NCBI GenBank assembly: GCA_019802505.1 | Contig: JAFMOC010000095.1 | Location: forward strand, 186,001 to 250,000 | DNA: 64,000 nt | Source: Corydoras sp. C115 | Lineage: Eukaryota > Chordata > Actinopteri > Siluriformes > Callichthyidae | Direction of reading: 5' to 3' | Shown: piece after piece, positions 25,603-37,602 of the stretch | Layout of the letters: each line of letters begins with the position of its first letter | Numbering within the stretch: the stretch's first letter is position 1 | The notes under the pieces: model-generated | The model's input: the letters and a program-made list of their open reading frames with translations, nothing else | Told to the model about the DNA's origin: nothing | Database searches by the model: none | Made by a program: the position numbers and the translations under genes

Positions 25603-25814
25603 TATCTTTGGGATTTTTGTAATAGGGAAGGGATGTCCAAAATTTACTAAATGTAAATCAATTATTATTTAAAAAAAAATGCTGCTTTAGTTATGTTATA
25701 TTATGTGTAATATAACTATTTTACGCATTTTTAAAAGCGGGTTTATGTTACAAAATAAAGCCTATATGGCATTAATTTGTAAATATGCTAAAACATCCTT
25801 AATGGTTAGGGTAT

Positions 25815-26003
25815 AGGGCAGCATGGTGGCTTAATGATTAGCACATTCATCTTTCAGTACTGGGGATTCAGATTCAAACCTCAATCTGGGTACATGGATT
25901 CAAGGTCAATTGGCTACTCTAAATTGCCCCTATGTAGTATGTATGTCTGATTGTGTGTCCAGAGATGGTTTGGCACCCTGTCCTGGGTGTATCTGGCCAA
26001 CGT
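25815..26003 (+). mobile_element. Old V-SINE with internal and 3' deletions
   Basis: gggcagcatggtggcttaat head, box B-like gattcaaacc, then a jump to catggattcaaggtcaattg and cctgtcctgggtgtatctgg. Confidence 0.8.
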
Positions 26004-26237
26004 TGAATGTTTATGGTCCACAAACCACTGTTCCTGTCCTTAAACATAAATGTTCTCTTGGTTTTCCTTTCACACTATGCCTCTTTTCTTTTTTTGCTTA
26101 CTTTGGATCCTGTTCTCTTACAGGTAATTGGGAGCATTTTTCCATTACTTTTGGTAAATAATATTGTTATATCAAGTTCATTCATTCGTTTCATAGATTA
26201 TTTTACCCCTGTAGAGATTATTTTCTCATTACTTGAC

Positions 26238-26252
26238 ATATATGATGTGATA

Positions 26253-26331
<79 letters not shown>

Positions 26332-26343
26332 CACATCATATAT
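26238..26343. repeat. (TA)n microsatellite with flanking inverted repeats
   Basis: atatatgatgtga (26238-26250) and tcacatcatatat (26331-26343) are perfect reverse complements around the TA run. Confidence 0.95.
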
Positions 26344-26519
26344 AACAAAACATTAAATAACACATTGTTACCATTGATAAAAAAGTTTATAGTTGGCATT
26401 ACTCCTTCTTTTTGTATTTGACCAATTTATTATTTTCCAAATTAGATTATACCAATTCAAAGAAACAAAATGATTGTATGGTTACATTGTATCTTTGAAT
26501 GTAATAACCGCAACCAGTT

Positions 26520-26900
26520 TCACTTATGTGATTGATTCACAGCACATTTTATGGTTTAATTTGAAGTCTAATGGAGCTGCACTTTAATTTGACCAGTAGG
26601 TGATTGACAGGGGCTTTTGATATCTCAGCACTAATCTTTGACAATGAACATTAGAGTCAGATTAAAGCCAGGTGCTAACATGTATTAAAAAATTAAGTCC
26701 AGCCAGTAGGCAAGCAAAGCAATTTTTCCCCTCTCCTGTCTTTCTGTATTGTGACATTAAAATTCCAATACCATTCACTTATATGTGATGATAGTGACTT
26801 TAACACTTCATCCTGCTCTTTTGAACAAAAACCCAGCTGGTTTTGGCTGGAGCTTTAATGTGGCTGCTATTCAATGGAGAATACAAATAGCAGATATATT
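26520..26900. promoter_or_regulatory. Candidate conserved noncoding element
   Basis: Unique sequence with tgattgacagg (TALE/Meis-like), ctttaatttg and ctaatctttg cores. Confidence 0.25.
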
Positions 26901-28235
26901 GTGGACTTTGTGTATGTCCAGATGAATATGCTCAAATTTTCTATAAAGAACTGAGGTATGATTAGATCAACTCAAACCTTTTATTTTCTTCTGAACTACA
27001 GCCTGACATTATGATTATTATATTAGTCTGCTGCTCTAAACAGAAATAAATCATTAATAAAGCCTTTGCAGAGCCAGACACCAAAGCTCCACACATATAA
27101 TGACTGAAATTTGCTTATTTAATGCTCTTTTTCTTCATTTATGGATTTTTCTGAAGAGTTTGGTTTGAAGACAATGAACTAACAAAAGATTGTTTTAACA
27201 GCTGTGTGTCTTTGATTACATGCCTCTTTGAAGTATTACTTTAAGTTTGTCTTTGAACTTGGAGAGAGATCAGAAATGTTTTTTTTCCTGCTGTAAAAAG
27301 TGGGATATTTTATTTTTGTTGAAATGTTCATAAACTGTTTCCAGCCGTTTCAGAGGACCAGTTTGGTGTTGACTTTCAAAGGGTATAAGAAAAAAGAAAG
27401 AGAGGAGGTGGATGGGAGGAGAGAAAATCTCCTATTTCAGAGTATGATCAAAAAAGACACGTTGTTATCTCTTCTTTTGAATGACTTAGTGAAGAAACTA
27501 TCAGTTGTTATTCTTTTAGAATGAATCCGGTGTCATGTAGCTCCAGAGGTCAACACATGCATTAAATCAGCTTTAAATCCAGTCTCTCTGGTTTATACTT
27601 TTATCCTTGAGCTGCATTAGCATTCCAGAATACCAAAACATGAAAATGTAAATAATAGCTGTTTTAGTATGATGCAATTCCTCTACCTTCCTTAGAACAA
27701 TTTTTTTTCCTGTAAATTTTTTTTTTTTTTTTACTGTTTAACAGTTTAAATACTTTTGACAGGTATGGACATTGTTTGTTATGCTGATTAATCTTCAGTT
27801 AGATGTATTAAATAACATTCCATAAATTGTCAACCTGTAAAAGAAGTATGCAAAAATACTTTATTACTTAAAATACCTTTTAAATACTAAAAAAAATATA
27901 TAAAATGTATGTGTTACATGAACAGTGAGGTTACTCTTTCAAGGTATCATATTCACAAAAATGGGATTAACATAAGGTCATGGTGATCTTAGACCTTTTA
28001 GCATTAAATCCTAATCAGGTCATCCTTGTATTCAAGTAGACAATTATGGCAAATAAATAAAAATCCATCACCAAAATCTAAACATTATATCCTTTAGTGA
28101 ATATTTACACCAAAATGTAAGTGAATCAATGTTTTGGTGCTCCGGAGAAAATTTGTTCACAAAACTATGACAGATGTAAGAGCTGGGTGGCCTTGACCGC
28201 TGACCTAGGATGACCAAAATCAAATTCAGTTGCCC
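26901..28235. other. AT-rich intronic DNA
   Basis: Nothing recognised beyond T- and A-runs near 27710-27735. Confidence 0.55.
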
Positions 28236-28247
28236 GTGATTTTAATT

Positions 28248-28377
28248 CATTCATTCATTATCTCCCGCTTTATCCTCTATTAGGGTCGCGGTGGGGTTCC
28301 TCATGCCCATCCAGGGGAGAACGTCTCGGGCGCTGGGCAGACAGACCCAGGACAGGGCGCCAATCTATCGCTGGGCA
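28248..28377 (-). mobile_element. V-SINE, 5' truncated to about 130 bp
   Basis: Target duplication gtgattttaatt at 28236-28247 and 28378-28389. Sequence is close to the young copies; truncation at ctgggca. Confidence 0.92.
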
Positions 28378-28675
28378 GTGATTTTAATTATGTGTGTTAA
28401 TTTAAAAGAAAATTAAAAAAAACAGAGCATTTCAAAGACATCGCATTTACCAGACATGGATGTATGGCAGACTGGAAAAGATAACATTACCTAATAAAAT
28501 ATTCATATATTGATATGCTCATGATATGTAAGTTTTGAGTTTGATTTTGAGTTAAATCTTTTTTAATATGAATTTTCTTATAACCATTTAGCAATAAGGC
28601 ACTTGAAATCATTGGAAAGAGGTGTTAACAGTAGATAAAGGGTGTGTTCTAGCAAAAAATGTTTAGTGTTCTGTT

Positions 28676-28815
28676 CTCTGTACACTGATCTACTCATACC
28701 AGCACAACACACAGTAACATTATATAGGTATCATGGCAGTACTGACAATCATCCACCACCCTTATACCTCCATTGTCTGGGTACGAAATTACGTAGAGAA
28801 ACAGATGGACTATAT
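28676..28815. repeat. Interspersed repeat of the same family, copy 2 (other end)
   Basis: ctgatctactcataccagca, caatcatccaccaccctt and agagaaacagatggacta. Reverse-complement relatives of blocks in the copies at 6.8 and 59.4 kb. Confidence 0.6.
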
Positions 28816-29684
28816 TAGGGCTGCAACAACGAATCGATAAAATCGATAAAAAACGATTATCCAAAGTATCGATAATGAATTTCCATTATCGATTCGTTGG
28901 GTCGCGCGATTTCCGCGTTACTCACGATGTCGTAACCGCTTACGTCACCTGCAGCACTTCAATAATGCTGGAAAATAATAGCGGGTTGAACAGAATAAAT
29001 CGTAGAAATGAAACACAGCCAACGCTGAAAAAAGCTCCGGTTTAATTCCAGACTGCGGGAGCTTCACCTTCACACAAATAAAGAACGTGGAACATGCATC
29101 TCTGCAAACGCAGCACCACGTTGATGATACCCCACCTGAAACTAAACATGCTGGGGCCATCCATGAGGATGAAGCTCAACAGCAGTGTAAATCACTACAA
29201 CACCCACCACTACAACATCCGTAACACTATCAGACCGGCAGAGCAGCTACATGCTGTATTTGGTTGTTAACTGGATAATGACAGCGATAGAGAACGTGTC
29301 TTAACGTCCGTTATACGAATATGTCCGTATTTCCCGGGACATGTCCGTATGTCACGTCCCTTCCCGGGCGTCCCGGTTTATTTTTTAAAGTGAGGAAATG
29401 TCCTGGTTTTTAGCGGATCAATAGCAGCACGCGCACGGCGTAAAAGTAGAAGTGTGTGTTTACAAAAGAGTACCCCCCCCCCCCCCCGCTTTCAGACCGC
29501 GTTTCAGACAAACGGGAAGCCGTTTGCACGGTGTACAAATCAGCCACATATGTCCCGATGTCCAATTGACATTTCACACAAGAGGTATTTTTTTTGTTAA
29601 CTGGCTAATTTGTTAATTATTTTTTTTCAATAGCTGATTGTTTTAGTTCATTTGTTAATTAATTTTTATTCAATAGCTGATAGT
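28816..29684. mobile_element. hAT-family transposon, copy 2, right side lost
   Basis: Starts with the same tagggctgcaacaacgaatc end and runs in the same direction as copy 1, including the cccgggacatgtccg block and a poly-C run at about 29474. It stops where a solo LTR begins at 29685. The right terminal repeat is not found beyond the LTR, so that half was deleted. It follows directly on a fragment of another repeat (28676-28815). Confidence 0.85.
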
Positions 29685-30020
29685 TGTCACACTCGCCTAC
29701 CTCGGACTAAAGCTGCTGCGCGTATGAAGCTCAGAGCCGCCGCGTTTTAACACACTGAAGGGAGCCAGGCACGCAGGTAGCAGAATATCAGAGTTTATTA
29801 AAGGTGTAGAGACACCAAACAGCATAGAGGTACAACACGAGTGAACATAAAATAAACAACGTGCACTCAGGAAGGGGAACACAGGAAATAAATACATAAC
29901 GACACCCGACCACGTGCACACAACAAACCAATGAAAGAAAAGAGCTAATTAACTTAAACGACCATGAATGAAAGTTAATTAACTCAATAAGGAACAGAAC
30001 AGAAACAACAGAAGGACACC

Positions 30021-30082
<62 letters not shown>

Positions 30083-30083
30083 T
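29685..30083 (-). mobile_element. Solo LTR related to the 42.5-kb retroelement, with TG expansion
   Basis: The reverse complement matches the 42549/44061 LTR from its TCTGACA-like end (tgtcacactcgcc at 29685) through AATAAA-type and ttaattaac blocks to cacctgt near 30021. There the LTR start is replaced by a (TG)n microsatellite. atagt lies on both sides (29680-29684 and 30084-30088), consistent with a 5-bp duplication. It breaks hAT copy 2. Confidence 0.8.
30021..30083. repeat. (TG)n microsatellite at the solo LTR edge
   Basis: Pure TG run with two TA interruptions, apparently grown from the LTR terminus. Confidence 0.95.
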
Positions 30084-30459
30084 ATAGTGATCTGATATCA
30101 GTGGCAGTTCATGCACTTAGCACCTAGGCCTTCTCTGTCTCTTCTCTGTGCTCTGTCTGAATTGATCCACCTGTATCCACCAATAACAATGTCATGGCTA
30201 TAAAAACATCTTATTATGTAGAAATGCAGTATAAAGATTCATTGCATCACAGATAGATAACTTGTGACAATAGCGCAGCACATCAAAGCACCTGACCTGG
30301 TACACAAATTCCATCCAATCAAAGGGAGTGAATATGCTGACATAACATTGCACCTGTTAGATGGCTTTGCTTTCACCAACTTAAAATATGATTGGTTAAA
30401 ATCTTATTTAGTTCCACAAGGTCCTCAAATTTAATTCTGAACGCCTAGAATAAAATGTG

Positions 30460-30463
<4 letters not shown>

Positions 30464-30528
<65 letters not shown>
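30464..30528. repeat. (AT)n microsatellite
   Basis: About 32 units. Confidence 0.97.
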
Positions 30529-30529
<1 letters not shown>

Positions 30530-31559
30530 TACTGCAGAAACAAGGGAAACATGGCCCATATCTGTCATAGACTGTGTATAACACATGATTTATATTCAGC
30601 TTGGAAAAAGATGCAATTTTGTTGTAAATTTTCATTGAATCAAGGACAAAGAAATGGATGGCCCCAACTCACCAGATGACCCACATAAGAAAATACACAG
30701 AACCCATGATCTACTTAAACAACATGACAAATGTAAATGGTTTCACACATCCCTCTGTCCTGTGTGGTATGGTGTTTAAATTCCCCTGCTTTAGTTTTTC
30801 TGTTGTGTTCCCACACAACAGAAAACACAATTTTCTTGGTATCTCATTTTCTCTTGGACTTTTAATAGGCGTGTTAAAAGGAGAGAAAATTTAGATATTT
30901 TTACATGATGTCCTACATTTTGTCAGCTGAAATGGGGATATTGCCTGAGCGAGAAAAAGGCATGTTCTTCAGTTGTCAAAAGGCAGTAAGTAATGATTAA
31001 AATAGCAGTGTGAAACGCTGGGAGATTAAAGTGATGCTAATGATAAGTGAGAGAAGAAAAGGGCAAGCTATATTTTAATTCCTGGGAGAATGGTTAATGA
31101 CTTCTATTGCCTGAGATTAAACTAAACCTGTCTCATCAGCTTTTTTGTGCTCACAGTAGAAAAAAGCCCTCTGCACTTTAATTTATGAAAGTCTTTTAAG
31201 GAAGCACATTGATCTACATAGGTTCAACTTTTAAAATGTGAGCAGACAGTTCCACACAGCTGTCTTCAAAAGCACATGGACAGTGATTGAAATGGAGTTC
31301 TATTTTCTTGTTTAGCTTGGCTGACAGTCTAGATTGGATTGATAAGCAGCATGAATTTATGTGGTGATATTTCATTGTACTATTGTTTCTCATTAGAGCA
31401 GTCTTTGGTATGATATAAAAAAAAATAAGTGTGTGCAAAGTACTGTGAGTATGCTTGTGTATGCATGATTACTTAAATAATGCAAGAATATACAGCAAGT
31501 AAAATATTTATTTTGTGTTTTCAGGCCCTCTCGACTGACTAAGACAGATGTAAAATTTT
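30529..31559. other. Unique intronic DNA
   Basis: No gene or known repeat seen. Confidence 0.55.
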
Positions 31560-31860
31560 AACCGTGACATTAAAACACAAGCCCTTGTGACCTATCTAAT
31601 GAAATGTATGGGTTTTGTTGACACGGCATTACGACGATTCAACAGTGTTCATTAATCTCTGGAACCTTTTGGCATGTCCTTCAAGGTACAGAGCGGTGCC
31701 AGAAAGCGTAAGGCTGGATGCATATTTTTGATGGTAATTAGCATGCATTCCAATCCATTGAGCCTTGCAGAACAGCCAAATCCTTACAGCCATGAGTCTC
31801 TCACAGCGCGAGGGTGATAGAAGTCATTGAACATTTTGCTGACGGCAGATTATTTTTGTT
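31560..31860. promoter_or_regulatory. Candidate conserved noncoding element
   Basis: Unique, balanced composition, with gttcattaatctctggaacc and ggtaattagcatgcattcca. Confidence 0.3.
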
Positions 31861-33167
31861 TTTATAGAGATGTCAGGCATGAGTTGCCACTCCTTCCCAT
31901 TCTAGTTAACAAGCCACATACATTTTATTCACTAGAACAGTGGGAACAGTATTTTGTTTTGGTATGTGAGGGTTGGAGGTGTGGTAAGTGGCTGCTGATA
32001 TTTTTAGTCCTATTACCTAACTGCTTTCCACAATAACTAAACAAGATTAGCAAATGATAAGGATTAATAATACCGGAGTTCTGCTGGTTACTACTTAAAT
32101 CTCTGGCTTGTGTTGTTGTATTACATATAGATCTTTTTGTATAAAGACATCTGCAAAATGATTCAATGTAAAGATAATTTGCACTACTAAAATATCTATA
32201 CAAACTGCAACACTGTACATTGTGTGGATTTATAAATACCATTGTTCTGTTAAGGTAAACAATCTTAAAAGTAAGTGAGGAGAATTACAAAAGCATAAAA
32301 CAGCTTTAATGTCCTCTATGACAGATCAATTGCATCAATAAGCAAAGTTGCTGTGCGGAATTTGTAATACTGCATGCATGGAAATGTTCACCCACATGTC
32401 AATGATTGTTCAATCCTTAAGTCTTTTGAATACATAATGCCTCTCTGCCAAGGGAGACAAGCTGACATGGTGCAGTTGCATTGATTGCCCATATGCATGC
32501 AAAAATGGGCTGATAAATCAGCAACATCAATATCTCTTGATTGTTTTTATTTGATTAGCTATGCTATACTAAAATAATCTTAATTGAGCATGCCATTCAT
32601 GATGTTTTAACCTAAAACAATTTTATATAACTTGATTATGTTAAAAAATAAAATCTGGTTTCTCCAGTTATGAATAAAATCTCAAACTCAATAATGCCCA
32701 TTTTTTCCCACACGTATTATTTATAGCTGTCCCCAGACATCAACATGTCACTTTTGTTGTTGGATCTCTACTGGTTTCAATTAAAATCTCACTGAGGCAA
32801 TAAAAATAGGCAATTAAATTGGAGCAGGCACTTCATGTGCTGATTGAATTAACCTCAAACTCCAATTAGTGTTAAATGTAAAAAGATATGCATATTTGTA
32901 TATACTTGCAATATCACAAAGCTGGGCATCAGATGGCAACAATAAAAATTTAGTGACTGTGGAAATCATTTTCTGGTATATACCAAGGTTTACATTAATT
33001 ATGAAGTTTTCATTGTCACATTTGCAAGTTAACATAAAAAGCACAATGGCAATACGAAACACTTGTCATTTACAGAGTTATATACCTTCTAAAATAATAC
33101 CCTATAATTTGTATTGTGGTGGTAAACATTTATAAATGTGATTTTGTATCATTAAATTGGATTTGGC
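31861..33167. other. Unique intronic DNA
   Basis: No gene or known repeat seen. Confidence 0.55.
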
Positions 33168-33240
33168 CCAGTGAGAGATTGGCACCCTGTCCTGGGTGTA
33201 TCTGCCCAGCACCCAAATTTTCTCCCTTGGATGGGCATTT
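33168..33240 (+). mobile_element. V-SINE fragment
   Basis: agattggcaccctgtcctgg through tctgcccagcaccc and ggatgggca; nothing on either side. Confidence 0.75.
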
Positions 33241-33664
33241 TGAATTTGAATAATTTCCAACAACCTGTCTTAATAATATTATTATGCATTGTATTTTGGC
33301 AATATAAGATAATTTAGCACCTTATAACAAAGTCAAAATAAAATCTTAATTAAAAGATGCCAATATGTTTGAATCCATCTCTGAACTCACTAAATATATC
33401 ATCTGATGAAAAAAATTCTTAAAATACTGATTTGTGTGGCTAAACAGATAGAGCTGAAGTTTTCTCTGTTAGGTATTTGCTAACAGTTGTGGTGCTATTG
33501 CTGGGATTTTCTGTAATCGCCAGAGCACTACGGCAATGAAAATTATCTGGATTTCTTTAGGACTGGTTTCTTTCCTTTCTTACCACTATGCCTCTCCCAA
33601 ATGTTTCCTTTTTTTAAATTTTGGAAAACTTTTGATCATTACACAATCTGAAAATAGGTGTCCA

Positions 33665-33830
33665 CTGTTGATGCAGCCCGGCCACTCAAGGAGGATGAGC
33701 CTTAAACCCCACTGAGCCTTGGCCCTCCAAAGGTTTCATCCAGCAACAGTGAGTTTTTCCTTGCCACTGTGCCTTTGATTGCTCTTTTGGGGGTTCAGGC
33801 TTAGATCACTGTACTTTGGGACTAACTTGA
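33665..33830. repeat. Unclassified repeat-like segment (gagtttttccttgccactgt)
   Basis: The phrase caacagtgagtttttccttgccactgtg recalls a widespread teleost repeat. Only one copy is in the window. Confidence 0.4.
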
Positions 33831-34432
33831 ATTTTAACTTGATTGATTTAGACAGTCAAGTTATTTTTTATTTTGAAGACTTACATATCATGACATTAAA
33901 CACATCTGATATATAGCTTGAGGCAATTGATTAGGGCTGCAACTAACGATTATTTTGATAATCAATTAATCGGTTGATTATTTTTTCGATTAATCGATGA
34001 ATCGGATAAATAAAACACGCGACTTACAAATGAGAACGTCACAAGTCAGTAGTTATCAAGAAAACCAACTACACTGTAGAATTATTAAGCAGGTCAATAA
34101 ATGTCTGGTTTTATTTACAGTATGAGTTTAAGGCATCCAAAGAACATGAGTTTAAGTAGCCCAAAGAACAATTAAACACAAATCTCAAACACACACTGAC
34201 ACGATATGTAGCATAGTGTGAAAAAATGACTAAATTACACAAATTTGAGTCGCTCTAATATGTTACCTAATTCCCCTCTAAATGCAACTAATTCAACCTC
34301 ACTCCCATAGTGTGCAGTGTCTTCACTCATATTTTACCAAATAATTAAAGCGTGAAGCTTGATCATTATCACCATTGTGTACAATTTATATTTATAAAAG
34401 CACATTTATTATTAAATTATTCTATAGTATAG

Positions 34433-34889
34433 TGTCACGAGCACCTGCTGCACCTGTCCCTCGTTTTCGGTCCTCATTATCTCACTTGGGTGATTGGTTG
34501 GGTTTGTCACGTGTTTAGTTGGTTTTCTATTTAGTCTGTTTTATCCTGGAACTCTGAGCACGTCTTTGTTTTGTGGTTGTCATACCCAACGTTACGTTCT
34601 GTTTTGTTATCCCCGTTTTGTTGGTGCTTCGGCACCATCTTTTATTAAATTCTGTTTGGTTTTTATCCCGGTGTTCCAGTGGTCTCCTTCCGCATTTCCG
34701 CCACGGTGTGTCGCTGCGTTGACGTTCCGCGCAGGTCACATTCGTGGGAGCGTCTCCCTCCGTCTAGACCGGCGGGCGCTGTGGTTTACGCGTCGCCAGA
34801 TCCCGGGAGACGCTCATCTATGCGCGAGCGGCGTCCGCGTTGTCCGGCGGACCCGCTCCCCTCTGGGGGATTCAGGACAGGATGTGACA
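34433..34889 (+). repeat. 5' LTR of the TRIM-like element
   Basis: 457 bp, TG...CA ends. Open reading frames of 70-180 codons through this LTR are GC-rich chance frames. Confidence 0.9.
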
Positions 34890-35328
34890 GAAAGACGTGC
34901 CCAACATCGGAGGCTACTGGACACCTGGGGTCACCCTACGTGTGCTGAGGACCGGACGCTGAACCACCGATCTGACCGGGTCCGAGGGCCGGGGACCGCC
35001 AGCGGCAGAGCCCGGCTACCGGAGGGCGGCAGTCGTTGAGTCGGGACCGACTGAGGCCGTTCGCCATCGGTCCCGAGCACCAGAGGCCGCCCATTTCGGA
35101 CTCGGGGCACCAGGAGGTGCATGCCCCAGCCTCGCAGCGAGAGGACGTCGATCTGCGCTGCGAGAGGACGCGTCTTCGTTGTCAGCTGGGTGCAACCGGC
35201 TGGTTCAGCCCGAGGGACTTGTTACCCCCCCCCCGTTTGTTATTTTTGCATGCATTTATTATTGTTATGATTTTTGTTCTTTTGGTTTGGGTCGCTTTCC
35301 CTTTTGCGTGACCCTTGGGGTGGGGGTA

Positions 35329-35785
35329 TGTCACGAGCACCTGCTGCACCTGTCCCTCGTTTTCGGTCCTCATTATCTCACTTGGGTGATTGGTTGGGTT
35401 TGTCACGTGTTTAGTTGGTTTTCTATTTAGTCTGTTTTATCCTGGAACTCTGAGCACGTCTTTGTTTTGTGGTTGTCATACCCAACGTTACGTTCTGTTT
35501 TGTTATCCCCGTTTTGTTGGTGCTTCGGCACCATCTTTTATTAAATTCTGTTTGGTTTTTATCCCGTTGTTCCAGTGGTCTCCTTCCGCATTTCCGCCAC
35601 GGTGTGTCTCTGCGTTGACGTTCCGCGCAGGTCACATTCGTGGGAGCGTCTCCCTCCGTCTAGACCGGCGGGCGCTGTGGTTTACGCGTCGCCGGATCCC
35701 GGGAGACGCTCATCTATGCGCGAGCGGCGTCCGCGTTGTCCGGCGGACCCGCTCCCCTCTGGGGGATTCAGGACAGGATGTGACA
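35329..35785 (+). repeat. 3' LTR of the TRIM-like element
   Basis: 457 bp, three differences from the 5' LTR, followed by the target duplication tatag. Confidence 0.9.
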
Positions 35786-37064
35786 TATAGTATTATATAT
35801 AGTAATTTTATTCAAAATGTTTAAGTTAACATTTCCTGTAATGAATGAAAAGCACAATGAAAGAAATAATGTATCATCTAAACATCCCTCACTTAACAAC
35901 AAAAGTCAACTCCAAATAACACATCATACTCAGTTGCCCTCAGTAATGAACCAAATATTGTCTGTGCTGTAGCCTATTGGAAAAAAATAATTAGAATATG
36001 AACCAATTAACAATCAGCTATTGAAAAAAATAAATTAACAAATTAGCCAATTAACAAAAAAATACCTCTTGTGTGAAATGTCAATTGGACACCGGGACAT
36101 ATGTGCCTGCATTGCACACTGTCCACAAGGCTTCCTATTTGTCTCAACCCGGTCTGAAAACGGGGAAACATTTGTAAATCCTCGGTAAACATACACTTGC
36201 ACTTCGGCATGTTGCATGCGGACTGACACGCAGCGCCGTTCGCAGTGCCCTAGTGCCTGTACATTTAATGGTCCAATGAAGGTCATTTAAACACCAGGTC
36301 ATATCCTCACAAAAAAAAAAAACGGACACCCAGGATAGGACGTGAAATACGCACATGTCCCGGGAAATATGGACGTTTGGTCACCCTAGCTAATTAAATG
36401 AAAATATAAAGTAAGACACGTTCTCTATCACTGTTATGATCCAGTTAACAACCAAAAACAGTATGAAGCGTGCTCTGCCGGTCTCATAGTGTTACGTTGC
36501 ACCATTACGTTGATTCACTTCAAAACGAAAGAAACTCTGGATGTTGTAGTGATTTATCTACTGTTGAGCTTTATCTTCATGGGTGACTCCAGCATGTTTA
36601 GTTTCAGGTGGTGGATCACCACCGTGGTGCTCCGTGCAGGTCAATTCATTTTTGCAGAGCTCGCATGTTAAACGTTCTTTATTTGTGTGAAGTGTGAAGC
36701 TCCCACAGTTTTGATTTAAACGGAAGCTTTTTTTTCTTTGTTGGCTGTGTTTCATTTGTACGATTTATCAACTTGTTTTGCAGATTCCGCCTCGTTATGT
36801 TCAACCCGCTATTTTTTTCCAGCGGTATTGAAGCGCTGCAGGTGACGTAAGCGGTTACGACATTGCGACCCAACGAATAATACACTTGATAATCAATTTT
36901 TATCGATTTTATCGATTCGTTGTTGCAGCCCTACAATTGTTGTTCGGGAATATACACTGTTTCCCTGTTTTACTATAGCATTTGAATTGGGTTCTGGACT
37001 TTGACAGGGCTATTGCAATAACGTAGTTATGTTTTTAATGTAAATTTGTTGTTGTAAGTTTGAT

Positions 37065-37450
37065 CGTTGTTGTCATGCATTCCTTTCCCGAAGAGAGAGA
37101 CGAGCCACAGCAGGTAATGAAAGCAATAATTCATTAAATGCTGAACAGAAAAAATTGGCTTAGCAAACAAAACAAAGTCAAACCAAGAGTGAAGTTGCTG
37201 TTATGGAACCGACTCACAGGCAAAGCCAGCCTATATAGCAAAGGGACACAAGTGGAAGGTCGCAGATAAACCAGCAGGGTAGAAGCTATTCCTGTGGAAA
37301 ATATAACAGCACAATAGTAGACAGCATAGAAAAGCAAACAACTGACATACAACAATCCAACACAAGGATAGCACAGCAGAGTTCCTATAAATAGGGAAGC
37401 GGGGTAGAATAGGGCCAGGTGCTAATACCTGGAACCTAATTTTAGCAAAG
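37065..37450. other. Possible LTR-like or gene-derived segment, unclassified
   Basis: Less AT-rich than its surroundings. cctataaatagggaagcggg and acgagccacagcagg recall LTR or promoter-proximal fish repeat sequence, but no ends or duplication were found. Confidence 0.25.
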
Positions 37451-37602
37451 CTTATGATGTGGGATAGATGGTCTTACATTTGACTCTTTGTATACATTTG
37501 AATACTTGGGTATACAAATTAGTTCAAGGTTACTGTAAAGTGTCTGTAATGTGCTTATATCCTAAAAAAATTAAAGCCACCACTGTACTTGTACAGTTGG
37601 AA

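Larger units (their letters stand above)
34433..35785 (+). mobile_element. TRIM-like non-autonomous LTR retrotransposon, intact
   Basis: Two 457-bp LTRs (34433-34889 and 35329-35785) start TGTCACGAG and end TGTGACA. They are flanked by the 5-bp duplication tatag (34428-34432 and 35786-35790). The 439-bp interior has no coding potential for gag or pol. A purine-rich tract (ttggggtgggggta) lies just before the 3' LTR. By eye the LTRs differ at only three positions (cggtg/cgttg, gtcgctg/gtctctg, gccaga/gccgga), so insertion is recent. It lies inside hAT copy 3. Ty3/Gypsy relationship is likely from LTR and leader style but not proven. Confidence 0.9.
33932..36933. mobile_element. hAT-family transposon, copy 3, interrupted by an LTR element
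   Basis: Ends tagggctgcaactaac...gttgcagccctа pair as in copy 1 but in the opposite orientation. Flanks are caattgat (33924-33931) and caattgtt (36934-36941), an 8-bp duplication with one mismatch. A 1353-bp LTR element plus its 5-bp duplication sits at 34433-35790; without it the element is about 1.64 kb. No transposase ORF. Homology to copy 1 resumes on both sides of the LTR insertion. Confidence 0.88.

Noticed and set aside
25422..25640. ORFs of alternating Cys-Val, Thr-His or Tyr-Ile
   Set aside because: Translations of (CA)n or (TA)n microsatellites.
34494..35039. 181-codon ORF in the TRIM element
   Set aside because: It starts in the LTR and crosses into the interior, has no domain, and the partial copy in the 3' LTR is open for the same compositional reason.
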